64,000 nt of DNA from Kitasatospora aureofaciens. GTDB lineage: Bacteria; Actinomycetota; Actinomycetes; Streptomycetales; Streptomycetaceae. A model generated the notes under the pieces. That model did no database searches. It was not told where the DNA came from and saw nothing but the letters and a program-made list of their open reading frames with translations. Below, one piece after another: positions 33,413 to 41,171 of the stretch; position 1 is the first letter of the stretch; every line of letters starts with the position of its first letter. The stretch is from NCBI GenBank assembly GCA_000720845.1, contig JODU01000003.1:186001-250000 (forward strand). Direction: 5' to 3'. The position numbers and the translations under genes are program-made.

Positions 33413-34303
33413 TCAGACCTGGGCGCCGGAGAGGCGCTCCACGGCCCGCAGCAGCGCCGAGTGGTCCAGGCCGCCGTCGCCCTGGGCGCGCAGCGACGCG
33501 ACCAGCTGGGCCACCACGGCGCCCACCGGCAGCGCGGCGCCGACGTTGCGGGCGGCGTCGGTGACGATGCCCATGTCCTTGTGGTGCAGGTCGATGCGGA
33601 AGCCCGGCTTGAAGTCGCGGGCCAGGAAGTTGTCCTTCTTCCGCGTCAGCACGGTCGAGCCGGCCAGGCCGCCGTTGAGGACGTCCAGCGCGGCCTTCAG
33701 GTCCACGCCGGACTTCTCCAGGAAGACCACGGCCTCGGCGCACGCCTGGATGTTCACGGCGACGATCAGCTGGTTGGCGGCCTTCACGGTCTGGCCCGAG
33801 CCGTGCGGACCGCACAGCACGATGGTCTTTCCGAGCGCCTCCAGGAGCGGCTTGGCCTCGTCGAAGTCGGCCTGCTCACCGCCGACCATGATGGACAGCA
33901 CGGCCTCGATGGCGCCGGCCTCGCCGCCGGAGACGGGGGCGTCCAGGACGCGGACGCCCTTGTCCTCGGCGGCCTTCGCGAGGTCCACCGAGGTCTGCGG
34001 GGTGATCGAGGACATGTCGATCAGCAGCGCGCCGGACCTGGCGTTCTCCAGGATGCCGTCGGGGCCGTAGGCGATGGCCTCGACCTGCGGCGACGCGGGC
34101 ACCATGGTGACGATCACGTCGGCGTCGCGCACGGCCTCGGCGATCGAGCCGGCCGCGGTGCCGCCGGCGGCGGACAGGCGGTCCAGCTTCTCCTGCTCCA
34201 GGGTGAAGCCGGTGACCTGGTATCCCGCCTTGATCAGGTTCTCGGACATGGGGGAGCCCATGATGCCGAGACCGACCCAGGCGACCTTGGGGAGCGTGCT
34301 CAT
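33413..34303 (-). CDS. Tartronate semialdehyde reductase (2-hydroxy-3-oxopropionate reductase)
   Basis: 296 aa beta-hydroxyacid dehydrogenase that reduces tartronate semialdehyde, the Gcl product, to glycerate. VGLGIMGSPMSENLIKAGY (residues 10-28) is the NAD(P)-binding loop; DAPVSGGEAGA near 122 is the substrate-binding signature; GSGQTVKAANQ near 170 holds the catalytic lysine. Length is standard for GlxR/GarR. AGAGAGG precedes the ATG. It lies 48 bases after hyi on the same strand, so hyi and this gene form an operon under the hyi operators. Confidence 0.9.
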   Translation of the reverse strand: MSTLPKVAWVGLGIMGSPMSENLIKAGYQVTGFTLEQEKLDRLSAAGGTAAGSIAEAVRDADVIVTMVPASPQVEAIAYGPDGILENARSGALLIDMSSITPQTSVDLAKAAEDKGVRVLDAPVSGGEAGAIEAVLSIMVGGEQADFDEAKPLLEALGKTIVLCGPHGSGQTVKAANQLIVAVNIQACAEAVVFLEKSGVDLKAALDVLNGGLAGSTVLTRKKDNFLARDFKPGFRIDLHHKDMGIVTDAARNVGAALPVGAVVAQLVASLRAQGDGGLDHSALLRAVERLSGAQV

Positions 34304-34351
34304 GATGGGTGCCTCTCTGAAAATCTGTGAAGAATTCCTGCGGGGTGGCGC

Positions 34352-35191
34352 TCAGCGGGCCGCGCGGGCCTCGGCCGGCAGCCAGGAGAAGGACTGGCCG
34401 CTGGGGTCGTCGCCGGGCTTGTACTCCAGGCCGACCCAGCCGTCGTAGCCGGCCTTCCCCAGGCGGTCGAGCAGGTCCTCCAGCGGGAGGGAGCCCGTGC
34501 CCGGGGCGCCGCGGCCGGGGTTGTCGGCGATCTGCACGTGGCCGGTCTTCGCGGCGTACGCGTCGATCACCTGCGGCAGGTCCTCGCCGTTCATGGACAG
34601 GTGGTAGAGGTCCATGAGGAACTTGGCGTTGCCGAGCCCGGTGGCCTCGTTGACCTTGTCCACGACCGCGATCGCGGCCGGCGCCGACACCAGCGGGTAC
34701 AGCGGCGACTCGGGTTCGTTGAGCGCCTCGATCAGGAGGATCGCGCCGATCCGGTCGGCCGCGCGGGCCGCCAGGACCAGGTTCTCCAGCGCGAGCCGGT
34801 CCTGGTCGGCCGGGTCCACACCCTCGACGCGGTTGCCGTAGAGGGCGTTGAGGGCCGTGCAGCCCAGTGACTGCGCGAAGTCGGCGGCCACGTCGATGTT
34901 GGCGCGGAAGCGGTCCGACTCCTCGCCGGGGATCGACAGCGCGCCGCGGTCGGGTCCGGGCAGCCGCCCGGCGTAGAAGTTCAGGCCGGTGAGCCGGACG
35001 CCCGCGTCCTCGATGGCCGACTTCAGGGCGTCGAGATCGGACTGCTCGGGGGTGGGCGAGTCGATCCAGGGCCACCACAGCTCGACCGCGGTGAAGCCGG
35101 CCGCGGCGGCGGCCGCGGGACGCTCCAGGAGCGGGAGTTCCGTGTAGAGGATCGACAGGTTGACGTTGAAGCGCTGGTCTGCGAATCCCAT
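34352..35191 (-). CDS. hyi: Hydroxypyruvate isomerase
   Basis: 279 aa TIM-barrel (AP-endonuclease 2 superfamily) enzyme interconverting hydroxypyruvate and tartronate semialdehyde. The N-terminus FNVNLSILYTELPLLER, VELWWPW and LNFYAGRLPGPDRG match Hyi, and the acidic metal/catalytic residues lie in LLIEALNEPESPLY (near 153) and GWVGLEYKPGDDP (near 256). First gene of the hyi-gar operon. Two 15-bp operators sit just upstream. It is divergent from the MTH1187-type gene at 35332. Confidence 0.9.
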   Translation of the reverse strand: MGFADQRFNVNLSILYTELPLLERPAAAAAAGFTAVELWWPWIDSPTPEQSDLDALKSAIEDAGVRLTGLNFYAGRLPGPDRGALSIPGEESDRFRANIDVAADFAQSLGCTALNALYGNRVEGVDPADQDRLALENLVLAARAADRIGAILLIEALNEPESPLYPLVSAPAAIAVVDKVNEATGLGNAKFLMDLYHLSMNGEDLPQVIDAYAAKTGHVQIADNPGRGAPGTGSLPLEDLLDRLGKAGYDGWVGLEYKPGDDPSGQSFSWLPAEARAAR

Positions 35192-35223
35192 CGGGTGCCG
35201 CGCTCCCTTCCGCTCGAAGGTGT

Positions 35224-35259
35224 TTCCGTATTACGGAAGTTTGTTTCTGCTTAATGGAA
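35224..35259. promoter_or_regulatory. Paired operators upstream of hyi
   Basis: 35224-35238 is a perfect palindrome (TTCCGTA-T-TACGGAA). A second, weaker site (TTCTGCTTAATGGAA) is at 35245-35259, centred 21 bp away. This is the best example of the motif also seen at gcl and catalase. It may control the divergent 35332 gene as well. Confidence 0.65.
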
Positions 35260-35331
35260 GATTGCCGGGGGAGTGCGGGCCTTGTCAAGAGGGGGCGGCG
35301 CAATGCGGTCACCCCGCGTTAGGTTGACCGC

Positions 35332-35613
35332 GTGCGATTGAGAGTGGAGTTCACGACCGAGCCCTTCGACCTGGACGAGGCGCCCGCCCACGCGGTGGTG
35401 GCCCGGGAGGTCGTCGAGGCCGCCGAGCTGGACGCGGTCGACGTCGGCCCGTTCGGCAATACCGCCGAGGGCGGTGCCGACCGGGTGCTCACCGCCGTGG
35501 ACGCGCTGCTGCGCCGCTCCCTGGAGGCCGGCGCCACCCGGATCTCGCTCCAGGTCAACGTGGTCGGGGACGGTGCCGGAGGGGAAGACGCCGAAGGGGC
35601 GGGCGGCCGGTGA
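35332..35613 (+). CDS. MTH1187/YqgV-type (COG0011) thiamine-binding family protein
   Basis: 93 aa. The GTG at 35332 has no ribosome-binding site, but TAGGTT (35320-35325) sits six bases upstream, suggesting a leaderless message. The pattern of a beta-alpha-beta fold, DVGPFGNTAEGGADRVL (compare PMGT..EG in the family) and ATRISLQVNVV matches the MTH1187/YqgV family, small proteins of about 100 aa, some of which bind thiamine. Recognition is by pattern only. Interesting beside gcl, a thiamine-diphosphate enzyme. Its stop overlaps the next start (GTGA at 35610-35613). Confidence 0.55.
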   Translation: MRLRVEFTTEPFDLDEAPAHAVVAREVVEAAELDAVDVGPFGNTAEGGADRVLTAVDALLRRSLEAGATRISLQVNVVGDGAGGEDAEGAGGR

Positions 35614-35978
35614 CCGGCCCGGCCGAGGAGCCGTTCATCGCCGCCGTCAAGCCGCTGGTCGACGCCATGGGCGGCGAGATGCTGCCGCCGGACGAGGCCG
35701 GTGTGGAGGACGTCGTGCTCTCCTGGGAGGGCGTCGACGTCGTCGCCGTACGCCTGCCCCAGCTCGCCGACTCCCTGGACCACATCCTGGCCGCCATGGA
35801 GCGCCGGCGGGGCAGGCCGCTGGCCGAGCTGGACCGCCGTACCAAGCAGGAGGTCGTCCGGGCCCTGGAGGCGCGCGGCGCCTTCGCCGTGCGACACGGC
35901 GTGGAGACCGTCGCGAGTGCCCTCGGCGTCAGCCGCTTCACGGTGTACAACTACCTCAACCGCGAGAAGGGCACCTGA
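35610..35978 (+). CDS. HTH_22-type (YheO-like C-terminus) regulator
   Basis: 122 aa, translationally coupled to the gene before it. The C-terminus AFAVRHGVETVASALGVSRFTVYNYL closely follows the HTH_22 pattern of YheO/DauR-type regulators, but the N-terminal PAS-like domain of those proteins is replaced by a shorter (about 65-residue) acidic segment. Followed by a terminator with a T-run. It lies between the hyi-gar unit and the uricase operon, and is a candidate for the factor that binds TCAACA-N3-TGTTGA sites; this is inference only. Confidence 0.65.
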   Translation: MTGPAEEPFIAAVKPLVDAMGGEMLPPDEAGVEDVVLSWEGVDVVAVRLPQLADSLDHILAAMERRRGRPLAELDRRTKQEVVRALEARGAFAVRHGVETVASALGVSRFTVYNYLNREKGT

Positions 35979-36001
35979 CCTGCACGGTTCCTTCGCGTGT
36001 G

Positions 36002-36034
36002 AAGCCGCCGTCCGGTAACCGGGCGGCGGCTTTT
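36002..36034 (+). terminator. Rho-independent terminator with T-run
   Basis: A 14-bp stem with one G-U-type mismatch (36002-36015 with 36019-36032) and a 3-base TAA loop, ending in TTTT. It follows the HTH_22-type gene and separates it from the uraD operon. Confidence 0.8.
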
Positions 36035-36048
36035 CTGACCCCGAATTT

Positions 36049-36063
36049 TCAACAAAGTGTTGA
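36049..36063. promoter_or_regulatory. TCAACA-AAG-TGTTGA operator upstream of uraD
   Basis: A perfect 6-3-6 palindrome about 65 bases before the uraD start. Its twin lies in the catalase promoter at 33305-33319. Likely the operator of the urate-degradation operon. Confidence 0.6.
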
Positions 36064-36127
36064 CGGCTTGTTTCCGAGCGCGTTAGCTATCGGCACGCCC
36101 GCTCAGCACAAGGCCACGGAGGCTCCC

Positions 36128-36643
36128 GTGACGTCCACTTCCGCGTCGGGCCTGGCCCGCTTCAACGCCCTCGAGGAGTCCTCGGCACGCGCCGAACTCC
36201 ACGAGGCGTGCGCCTCCACGGCGTGGGCCCGGCAACTGCTCGCCGCCCGCCCCTTCGCCACCCCCGAGGACCTGTACGCCGCCAGCGACGCCGCCATGGC
36301 CGGGCTGAGCGCCGAGGACCTCGCCGAGGCCATGGCCGGACACCCGCCGATCGGCCGCCCCAAGCCGGGCGACCCGACCTCGTCCCGCGAACAGGCGGGC
36401 ATGGCCGGCGCCGCCGAGGAACTCAAGGCGGAGATGCTCGAACTGAACCTGGCCTACCAGGAGAAGTTCGGCCACGTCTTCCTCATCTGCGCCACCGGCC
36501 GGACCGGGGAGCAGATGCGCGACGCGGTCAAGGAGCGGATCGGGAACTCGCCCGAGCAGGAGCGGGAGATCGTCCGCACCGAACTGGGGAAGATCAACCG
36601 CATCCGCCTGACCCGACTCGTCGAACAGGACGCCCGACCATGA
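36128..36643 (+). CDS. uraD: OHCU decarboxylase (2-oxo-4-hydroxy-4-carboxy-5-ureidoimidazoline decarboxylase)
   Basis: 171 aa, last step from urate to (S)-allantoin. GHPPIGRPK near residue 71 gives the catalytic His, SSREQAGM near 89 the conserved S-x-E-Q element, and GHVFLICATGRTGEQM near 118 the C-terminal signature. GTG start with ACGGAGG five bases upstream; the open frame extends further back but lacks signals. First gene of the uraD-hiuH-uricase operon, with an ATGA overlap to the next gene. Confidence 0.92.
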   Translation: MTSTSASGLARFNALEESSARAELHEACASTAWARQLLAARPFATPEDLYAASDAAMAGLSAEDLAEAMAGHPPIGRPKPGDPTSSREQAGMAGAAEELKAEMLELNLAYQEKFGHVFLICATGRTGEQMRDAVKERIGNSPEQEREIVRTELGKINRIRLTRLVEQDARP

Positions 36644-37041
36644 GCACCAGCACCACCGCCTCCGTGTCCACGCACATCCTGGACACCAGCGCCGGCCGCC
36701 CCGCCGGGGACGTCTCCGTCCAGCTCGCCGCCCGTACGGGCCGCGAGGGGGAATGGCAGACGCTCGGCGGCTCCGCGACCGACGCCGACGGCCGGTGCAA
36801 GGACCTCCCGGCCCTGCCGGAGGGCACCACCCACGTACGGCTCGACTTCGACACCGAGACGTACTTCGCCAAGAAACAAGCCGCGGCCCAGCAGGACGCC
36901 CCCGCGCTCCGGGACAGCGAGAACGGCCGGCCCGTGTTCTTCCCCGAGGTCACCATCACCTTCGCGGTGGTGCCCGGCGAGCACTACCACGTTCCGCTGC
37001 TGCTCAACCCGTTCGGCTACTCCGTTTACCGAGGGAGCTGA
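36640..37041 (+). CDS. 5-hydroxyisourate hydrolase (transthyretin-like)
   Basis: 133 aa. Hydrolyses 5-hydroxyisourate, the uricase product, to OHCU. The N-terminal VSTHILDTSAGRPAGDV contains the catalytic His, and the C-terminus HVPLLLNPFGYSVYRGS ends in the family's YRGS tetrapeptide (usually YSTYRGS, here with Val). ATG overlaps the uraD stop. A slight insertion (KKQAAAQQDAPALRDSENGR) lengthens the central loop compared with short family members. Confidence 0.93.
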   Translation: MSTSTTASVSTHILDTSAGRPAGDVSVQLAARTGREGEWQTLGGSATDADGRCKDLPALPEGTTHVRLDFDTETYFAKKQAAAQQDAPALRDSENGRPVFFPEVTITFAVVPGEHYHVPLLLNPFGYSVYRGS

Positions 37042-37049
37042 CCGACACC

Positions 37050-37985
37050 ATGACCCGTTTCGTCCTGGGACAGAACCAGTACGGCAAGGCAGAGAACCGC
37101 GTCGTCAAGATCACGCGTGACGGCGACACGCACCACATCAAGGACCTGAACGTCTCCGTCGCCCTGTCCGGCGACATGGAGGAGGTCCACCGCAGCGGTT
37201 CCAACGCCAACGTCCTGCCGACCGACACCACCAAGAACACGGTGTTCGCCTTCGCCAAGGAGCACGGGATCGAGAGCGCCGAGGACCTCGGCGTCAAGCT
37301 CGCCCGCCACTTCGTGGACAACAACGAGCCGATCCACCGGGCCCGCATCCGCATCGAGGAGTACGGCTGGGAGCGGATCGAGACGTCGAAGGGCGGCGCC
37401 CGCTTCGTCGGCGCGGACGAGATCGCGCACTCCTTCGTCCGCACCGGCCAGGAGACCCGCGTCGCGCAGATCACCTACGACGGCCACGGCATCCAGGTGC
37501 TCTCCGGCTTCAAGGACCTGACCGTCCTGAACTCGACCAACTCCGAGTTCTTCGGCTTCCTCAAGGACAAGTACACGACCCTGCCGGAGGACCACGACCG
37601 CATCCTGGCCACCACCGTCTCCACCTGGTGGCGGCACAACTGGGACGGCATCGACTCGCACGCCCCCGACTGGGACCGCTCCTACGGCGGGGTGCGCAAG
37701 CACGCGCTCCAGGCGTTCGCCGAGACCTACTCGTACTCGCTCCAGCAGACCCTCTTCGAGATGGGTGTGCGGGTGCTCAACTCCCGCGACGAGGTCGACG
37801 AGATCCGCTTCTCGATGCCCAACAAGCACCACTTCCGCTCGGACCTGTCGCCCTTCGGGATCGACAACGAGGCCAAGGACGGCGCCGTGTACTACGCCGC
37901 CGACCGCCCCTACGGCCTGATCGAGGCCACCATCCTGCGCGACGGCGCCGAGCAACTCATCCCGGTCGACATGACCAACCTCTGA
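37050..37985 (+). CDS. Urate oxidase (uricase)
   Basis: 311 aa cofactor-free oxidase converting urate plus oxygen to 5-hydroxyisourate and hydrogen peroxide. TDTTKNTVFAFAKEHG near residue 57 carries the active-site Thr, LNSTNSEFFGFLKDKYTTL near 158 is the uricase signature, and SMPNKHHF near 261 follows. Length matches bacterial T-fold uricases. The start is 8 bases after hiuH. A 12-bp hairpin (37994-38028) follows, so the permease downstream may be partly uncoupled. Produces peroxide, which ties it to the catalase that shares its operon's operator. Confidence 0.95.
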   Translation: MTRFVLGQNQYGKAENRVVKITRDGDTHHIKDLNVSVALSGDMEEVHRSGSNANVLPTDTTKNTVFAFAKEHGIESAEDLGVKLARHFVDNNEPIHRARIRIEEYGWERIETSKGGARFVGADEIAHSFVRTGQETRVAQITYDGHGIQVLSGFKDLTVLNSTNSEFFGFLKDKYTTLPEDHDRILATTVSTWWRHNWDGIDSHAPDWDRSYGGVRKHALQAFAETYSYSLQQTLFEMGVRVLNSRDEVDEIRFSMPNKHHFRSDLSPFGIDNEAKDGAVYYAADRPYGLIEATILRDGAEQLIPVDMTNL

Positions 37986-37993
37986 CGCGGGAC

Positions 37994-38028
37994 GCGCGCC
38001 ACCGGTCCCCCCGGGGCCGGTGGCGCGC
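37994..38028. terminator. Hairpin after uricase
   Basis: A 12-bp perfect stem (37994-38005 with 38017-38028) and an 11-base G/C-rich loop. It lies between the uricase stop and the permease ribosome-binding site and could be a partial terminator. Confidence 0.6.
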
Positions 38029-38046
38029 CACACCGGAGGAAACACC

Positions 38047-39459
38047 ATGGCACTGCCTGCGAAAGGGCCCGCCACAGGCCCGCGTTCCACCCCACCCGTG
38101 CACACCGAGGACGCCGTCACGTCCGTGCATCCGGTGGACGAGAAGCTCCACCCCTCGCGGCTCGTCCCCGCCGCGCTCCAGCACATCGCCGCCATGTACG
38201 CGGGCGTCGTCACTCCTCCGCTCATCATCGGCCAGGCCTGCGGACTCGACCTGGAGGGCCGCACCCGGCTGATCGCGGCCTCGCTGCTCATCGCGGGCGT
38301 CGCCACCCTGCTCCAGACCCTCGGCGTCAAGGGCTTCGTCGGCAACCGCCTGCCGTTCGTCAACGCCGCCTCCTCGGCCGGCATCGCGCCCATCCTCGCC
38401 ATCGTCGAGACCAACGCCAAGGGCAGCCAACTCCCCGCCGTCTACGGCGCGGTGATGGTCGCCGGTGTCTTCTGCCTCGCCGTCGGTCCGTTCTTCGGCA
38501 GACTCCTGCGCTTCTTCCCGCCGCTGGTCACGGGCGTCGTCATCACCCTCATCGGCGTCACGCTGATGCCGGTCCCGGTCGGCTGGGCCCAAGGCGGCGA
38601 CAAGACCGCCGCCGACTTCGGCTCGATGCGCAACCTCGCGCTCGCCGCCTTCACCCTCGCAGTCATCCTGGTCATCCAGCGCTTCGGCAAGGGCTTCGTC
38701 AAGCAAGTCGCCCTGCTCTTCGGCCTGTTGATCGGCACCCTGGCCGCCATCCCCTTCGGCATGGCCGACTTCGGCGCCCTGAAGTCGGCGCCGGTCGCCG
38801 CGCTGCCCACGCCCTTCGCCTTCGGCGCCCCCGAGTTCCAGCCCGCGGCCATCCTGTCGCTGTGCATCGTGATGCTGGTCCTGATGACCGAGTCCAGCGC
38901 CGGCATGCTCGCCCTCGGCGAGATCTGCGACCGCCGCGCCGACGCCAAGGTCATCACCCGCGGGCTGCGCACCGACGGCCTCGCCACGCTGGTCGGCCCC
39001 GTCTTCGGCGGCTTCCCCACCTCCGCCTTCGCCCAGAACGTCGGCGTCGTCTCCCTCACCCGGGTACGCAGCCGCTACGTCGTCGCCGTCGCCGGCGCCA
39101 CCCTGCTCGTCCTCGGCGCCTTCCCGGTCCTCGGCGCGGTCGTCTCACTGGTCCCGATGCCGGTCCTGGGCGGCGCGGGCATCGTGCTCTTCGGCTCGAT
39201 CGCCGTCAGCGGCATCCGTACGCTCTCCGAGGCCGGACTCGACGACAGCTCCAACATCATCCTGGTCGCCGTGGCGCTCGGCGCGGGCATCATCCCGCTG
39301 GCGGCCCCCACCTTCTACGCCGAGTTCCCCGCCTGGGCGCAGACCGTACTGGGCTCCGGCATCAGCGCCGGAGCGATCGTCGCGGTCGCCCTCAACCTGT
39401 TCTTCCACCACCTCGGCACCCGGAGCCGCGGCACGGTTCCGGCACTCAAATCCTCCTAG
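38047..39459 (+). CDS. NCS2 family purine (xanthine/urate) permease
   Basis: 470 aa proton-coupled transporter with about 12-14 hydrophobic segments. LQHIAAMYAGVVTPPLIIG near residue 44 is the NCS2 QH motif, and MTESSAGMLALGEI near 282 followed by FAQNVGVVSLT holds the substrate-binding Glu and the QN element. CGGAGGAAACACC precedes the ATG. Position right after uricase and before an 8-oxoguanine deaminase suggests uptake of urate, xanthine or a related purine. Strongly similar in layout to the second NCS2 gene at 41172. Confidence 0.9.
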   Translation: MALPAKGPATGPRSTPPVHTEDAVTSVHPVDEKLHPSRLVPAALQHIAAMYAGVVTPPLIIGQACGLDLEGRTRLIAASLLIAGVATLLQTLGVKGFVGNRLPFVNAASSAGIAPILAIVETNAKGSQLPAVYGAVMVAGVFCLAVGPFFGRLLRFFPPLVTGVVITLIGVTLMPVPVGWAQGGDKTAADFGSMRNLALAAFTLAVILVIQRFGKGFVKQVALLFGLLIGTLAAIPFGMADFGALKSAPVAALPTPFAFGAPEFQPAAILSLCIVMLVLMTESSAGMLALGEICDRRADAKVITRGLRTDGLATLVGPVFGGFPTSAFAQNVGVVSLTRVRSRYVVAVAGATLLVLGAFPVLGAVVSLVPMPVLGGAGIVLFGSIAVSGIRTLSEAGLDDSSNIILVAVALGAGIIPLAAPTFYAEFPAWAQTVLGSGISAGAIVAVALNLFFHHLGTRSRGTVPALKSS

Positions 39460-39531
39460 GGTCCTGCCGTGCCCTCCCCGTGGGTACCCGACTCCCCGCC
39501 CACGGGCCCCACCGAAAGGCAAGGAAGCAGC

Positions 39532-40920
39532 ATGGCAGCAGCATCGGCAGACGGACGCACCGTCATCGAGAACTGTGCGATCGCCACCGTGGACGCGGAC
39601 GGCACCGAGTACGCCTCCGGCCACGTCGTGCTCGCCGGCAACCGCATCGAGTCCGTCGGCGCGGGCGGGGCACCCGCGGACCTGGAGAACGTCGTACGCC
39701 GGATCGACGGGACCGGACACCTGGTCACCCCCGGACTGATCAACACCCACCACCACTTCTACCAGTGGCTCACCCGGGGCCTGGCCACCGACCACAACCT
39801 GTTCGACTGGCTGGTCGCCCTGTACCCGACCTGGGCGCGCATCGACGAGCCGATGGCGTACACGGCGGCCCAGGGCTCCCTCGCCATGATGGCCCGCGGC
39901 GGCGTCACCACCGCCGCGGACCACCACTACATCCACCCGCGCGGCGCCGGCGACCTGTCCGGTGCGATCATCCGCGCCGCCCGCGAGACGGGCGTCCGTT
40001 TCACCCTCGCCCGCGGCTCCATGGACCGCGGCGAGTCCGACGGCGGGCTGCCGCCGGACTTCGCGGTGGAGAGCCTCGACGACGCGCTCGCCGCCACCGA
40101 GTCCACCGTCAGGGAGCACCACGACTCCTCCTTCGACGCGATGACCCAGGTCGCCGTCGCGCCCTGCTCGCCCTTCTCCGTCTCCACCGAACTGATGCGC
40201 CAGGGCGCCGAGCTGGGCCGCCGGCTCGGGGTGCGGCTGCACACCCACGGTTCGGAGACCGTGGAGGAGGAGAAGTTCTGCCACGAGCTGTTCGGCATGG
40301 GCCCGACCGACTACTTCGAGTCCACCGGCTGGCTCGGCGAGGACGTGTGGATGGCGCACTGCGTCCACATGAACGACTCCGACATCGCCGCCTTCGCCCG
40401 CACCGGCACCGGCGTCGCCCACTGCCCCTCCTCCAACGCCCGCCTGGCCGCGGGCATCGCCCGGGTCCCCGACCTGCTCGCCGCCGGCGTCCCGGTCGGC
40501 CTCGGCGTCGACGGCACCGCCTCCAACGAGTCCGGCGAACTCCACACCGAGCTGCGGGGCGCCCTGCTGATCAACCGTCTCGGCGCCCACCGCGAGGCCG
40601 CGCTGGACGCCCGCAAGGCGCTGCGCCTGGGCACCCACGGCGGCGCCCGGGTCCTGGGCCGGGCCGCCGAGACCGGCTCGCTGGAGCCGGGCAAGCTCGC
40701 CGACCTGGTGCTGTGGCGGATGGACACCCTCGCCCACTCCTCGATCGCCGACCCGGTGACCGCCCTGGTCTTCGGCGCCCCCGCCCCGGTCACGGCGTCG
40801 TTCGTGAACGGACGGCAGATCGTCGAGGACGGCAGGCTGCTCACGGTCGACGAGGACGCCCTCGCCCGCTCCACCCGGGACGAGGCCCGGCGGCTGGCGC
40901 GGATCGCCGCGACGGGCTGA
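39532..40920 (+). CDS. 8-oxoguanine deaminase
   Basis: 462 aa amidohydrolase. The HxH metal pair is in LINTHHHFYQWLTRG near residue 75; HTHGSETVEEEKF near 239 and WMAHCVHMNDSD near 277 supply further metal His, and GLGVDGTASNES near 325 the catalytic Asp. The THHHFYQ and HGSET-type segments are features of the 8-oxoguanine deaminase group rather than of guanine deaminases or chlorohydrolases. It would turn 8-oxoguanine into urate, feeding uricase. AAGGAAGC precedes the ATG. Followed by two tandem hairpins. Confidence 0.8.
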   Translation: MAAASADGRTVIENCAIATVDADGTEYASGHVVLAGNRIESVGAGGAPADLENVVRRIDGTGHLVTPGLINTHHHFYQWLTRGLATDHNLFDWLVALYPTWARIDEPMAYTAAQGSLAMMARGGVTTAADHHYIHPRGAGDLSGAIIRAARETGVRFTLARGSMDRGESDGGLPPDFAVESLDDALAATESTVREHHDSSFDAMTQVAVAPCSPFSVSTELMRQGAELGRRLGVRLHTHGSETVEEEKFCHELFGMGPTDYFESTGWLGEDVWMAHCVHMNDSDIAAFARTGTGVAHCPSSNARLAAGIARVPDLLAAGVPVGLGVDGTASNESGELHTELRGALLINRLGAHREAALDARKALRLGTHGGARVLGRAAETGSLEPGKLADLVLWRMDTLAHSSIADPVTALVFGAPAPVTASFVNGRQIVEDGRLLTVDEDALARSTRDEARRLARIAATG

Positions 40921-40990
40921 GCGCCGCGCCACACCCGTACAACAGAACACCACTTGATCTCCGGCCGGGAGGGACGGCTCCCGGCCGGTA

Positions 40991-41059
40991 ACCGTGGACC
41001 CGAGCGGGGTCCACGGTGGCCTACTCCGGGGCGTGCGCCCCTGCGCGCACGCCCCGGAG
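40991..41059. terminator. Two tandem hairpin terminators
   Basis: First stem 40991-41001 with 41007-41017 (11 bp, 5-base loop); second stem 41024-41038 with 41045-41059 (15 bp, 6-base loop). Both perfect, 6 bases apart. They close the uricase/deaminase operon before the second permease. Confidence 0.8.
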
Positions 41060-41171
41060 CGGTCGCCCGTTCCCCCGAACGGACCGTCCCGGTCCCGCAC
41101 GACCAGCACCTGCACCACCTCCCTGACACCCACGTCAGAGTCGACGTGTAAACGACCGGAGGAACGCCGCC

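Noticed and set aside
35200..35331. Thiamine riboswitch upstream of the MTH1187-type gene
   Set aside because: The leader is too short and contains operators; no TPP-box sequences seen.
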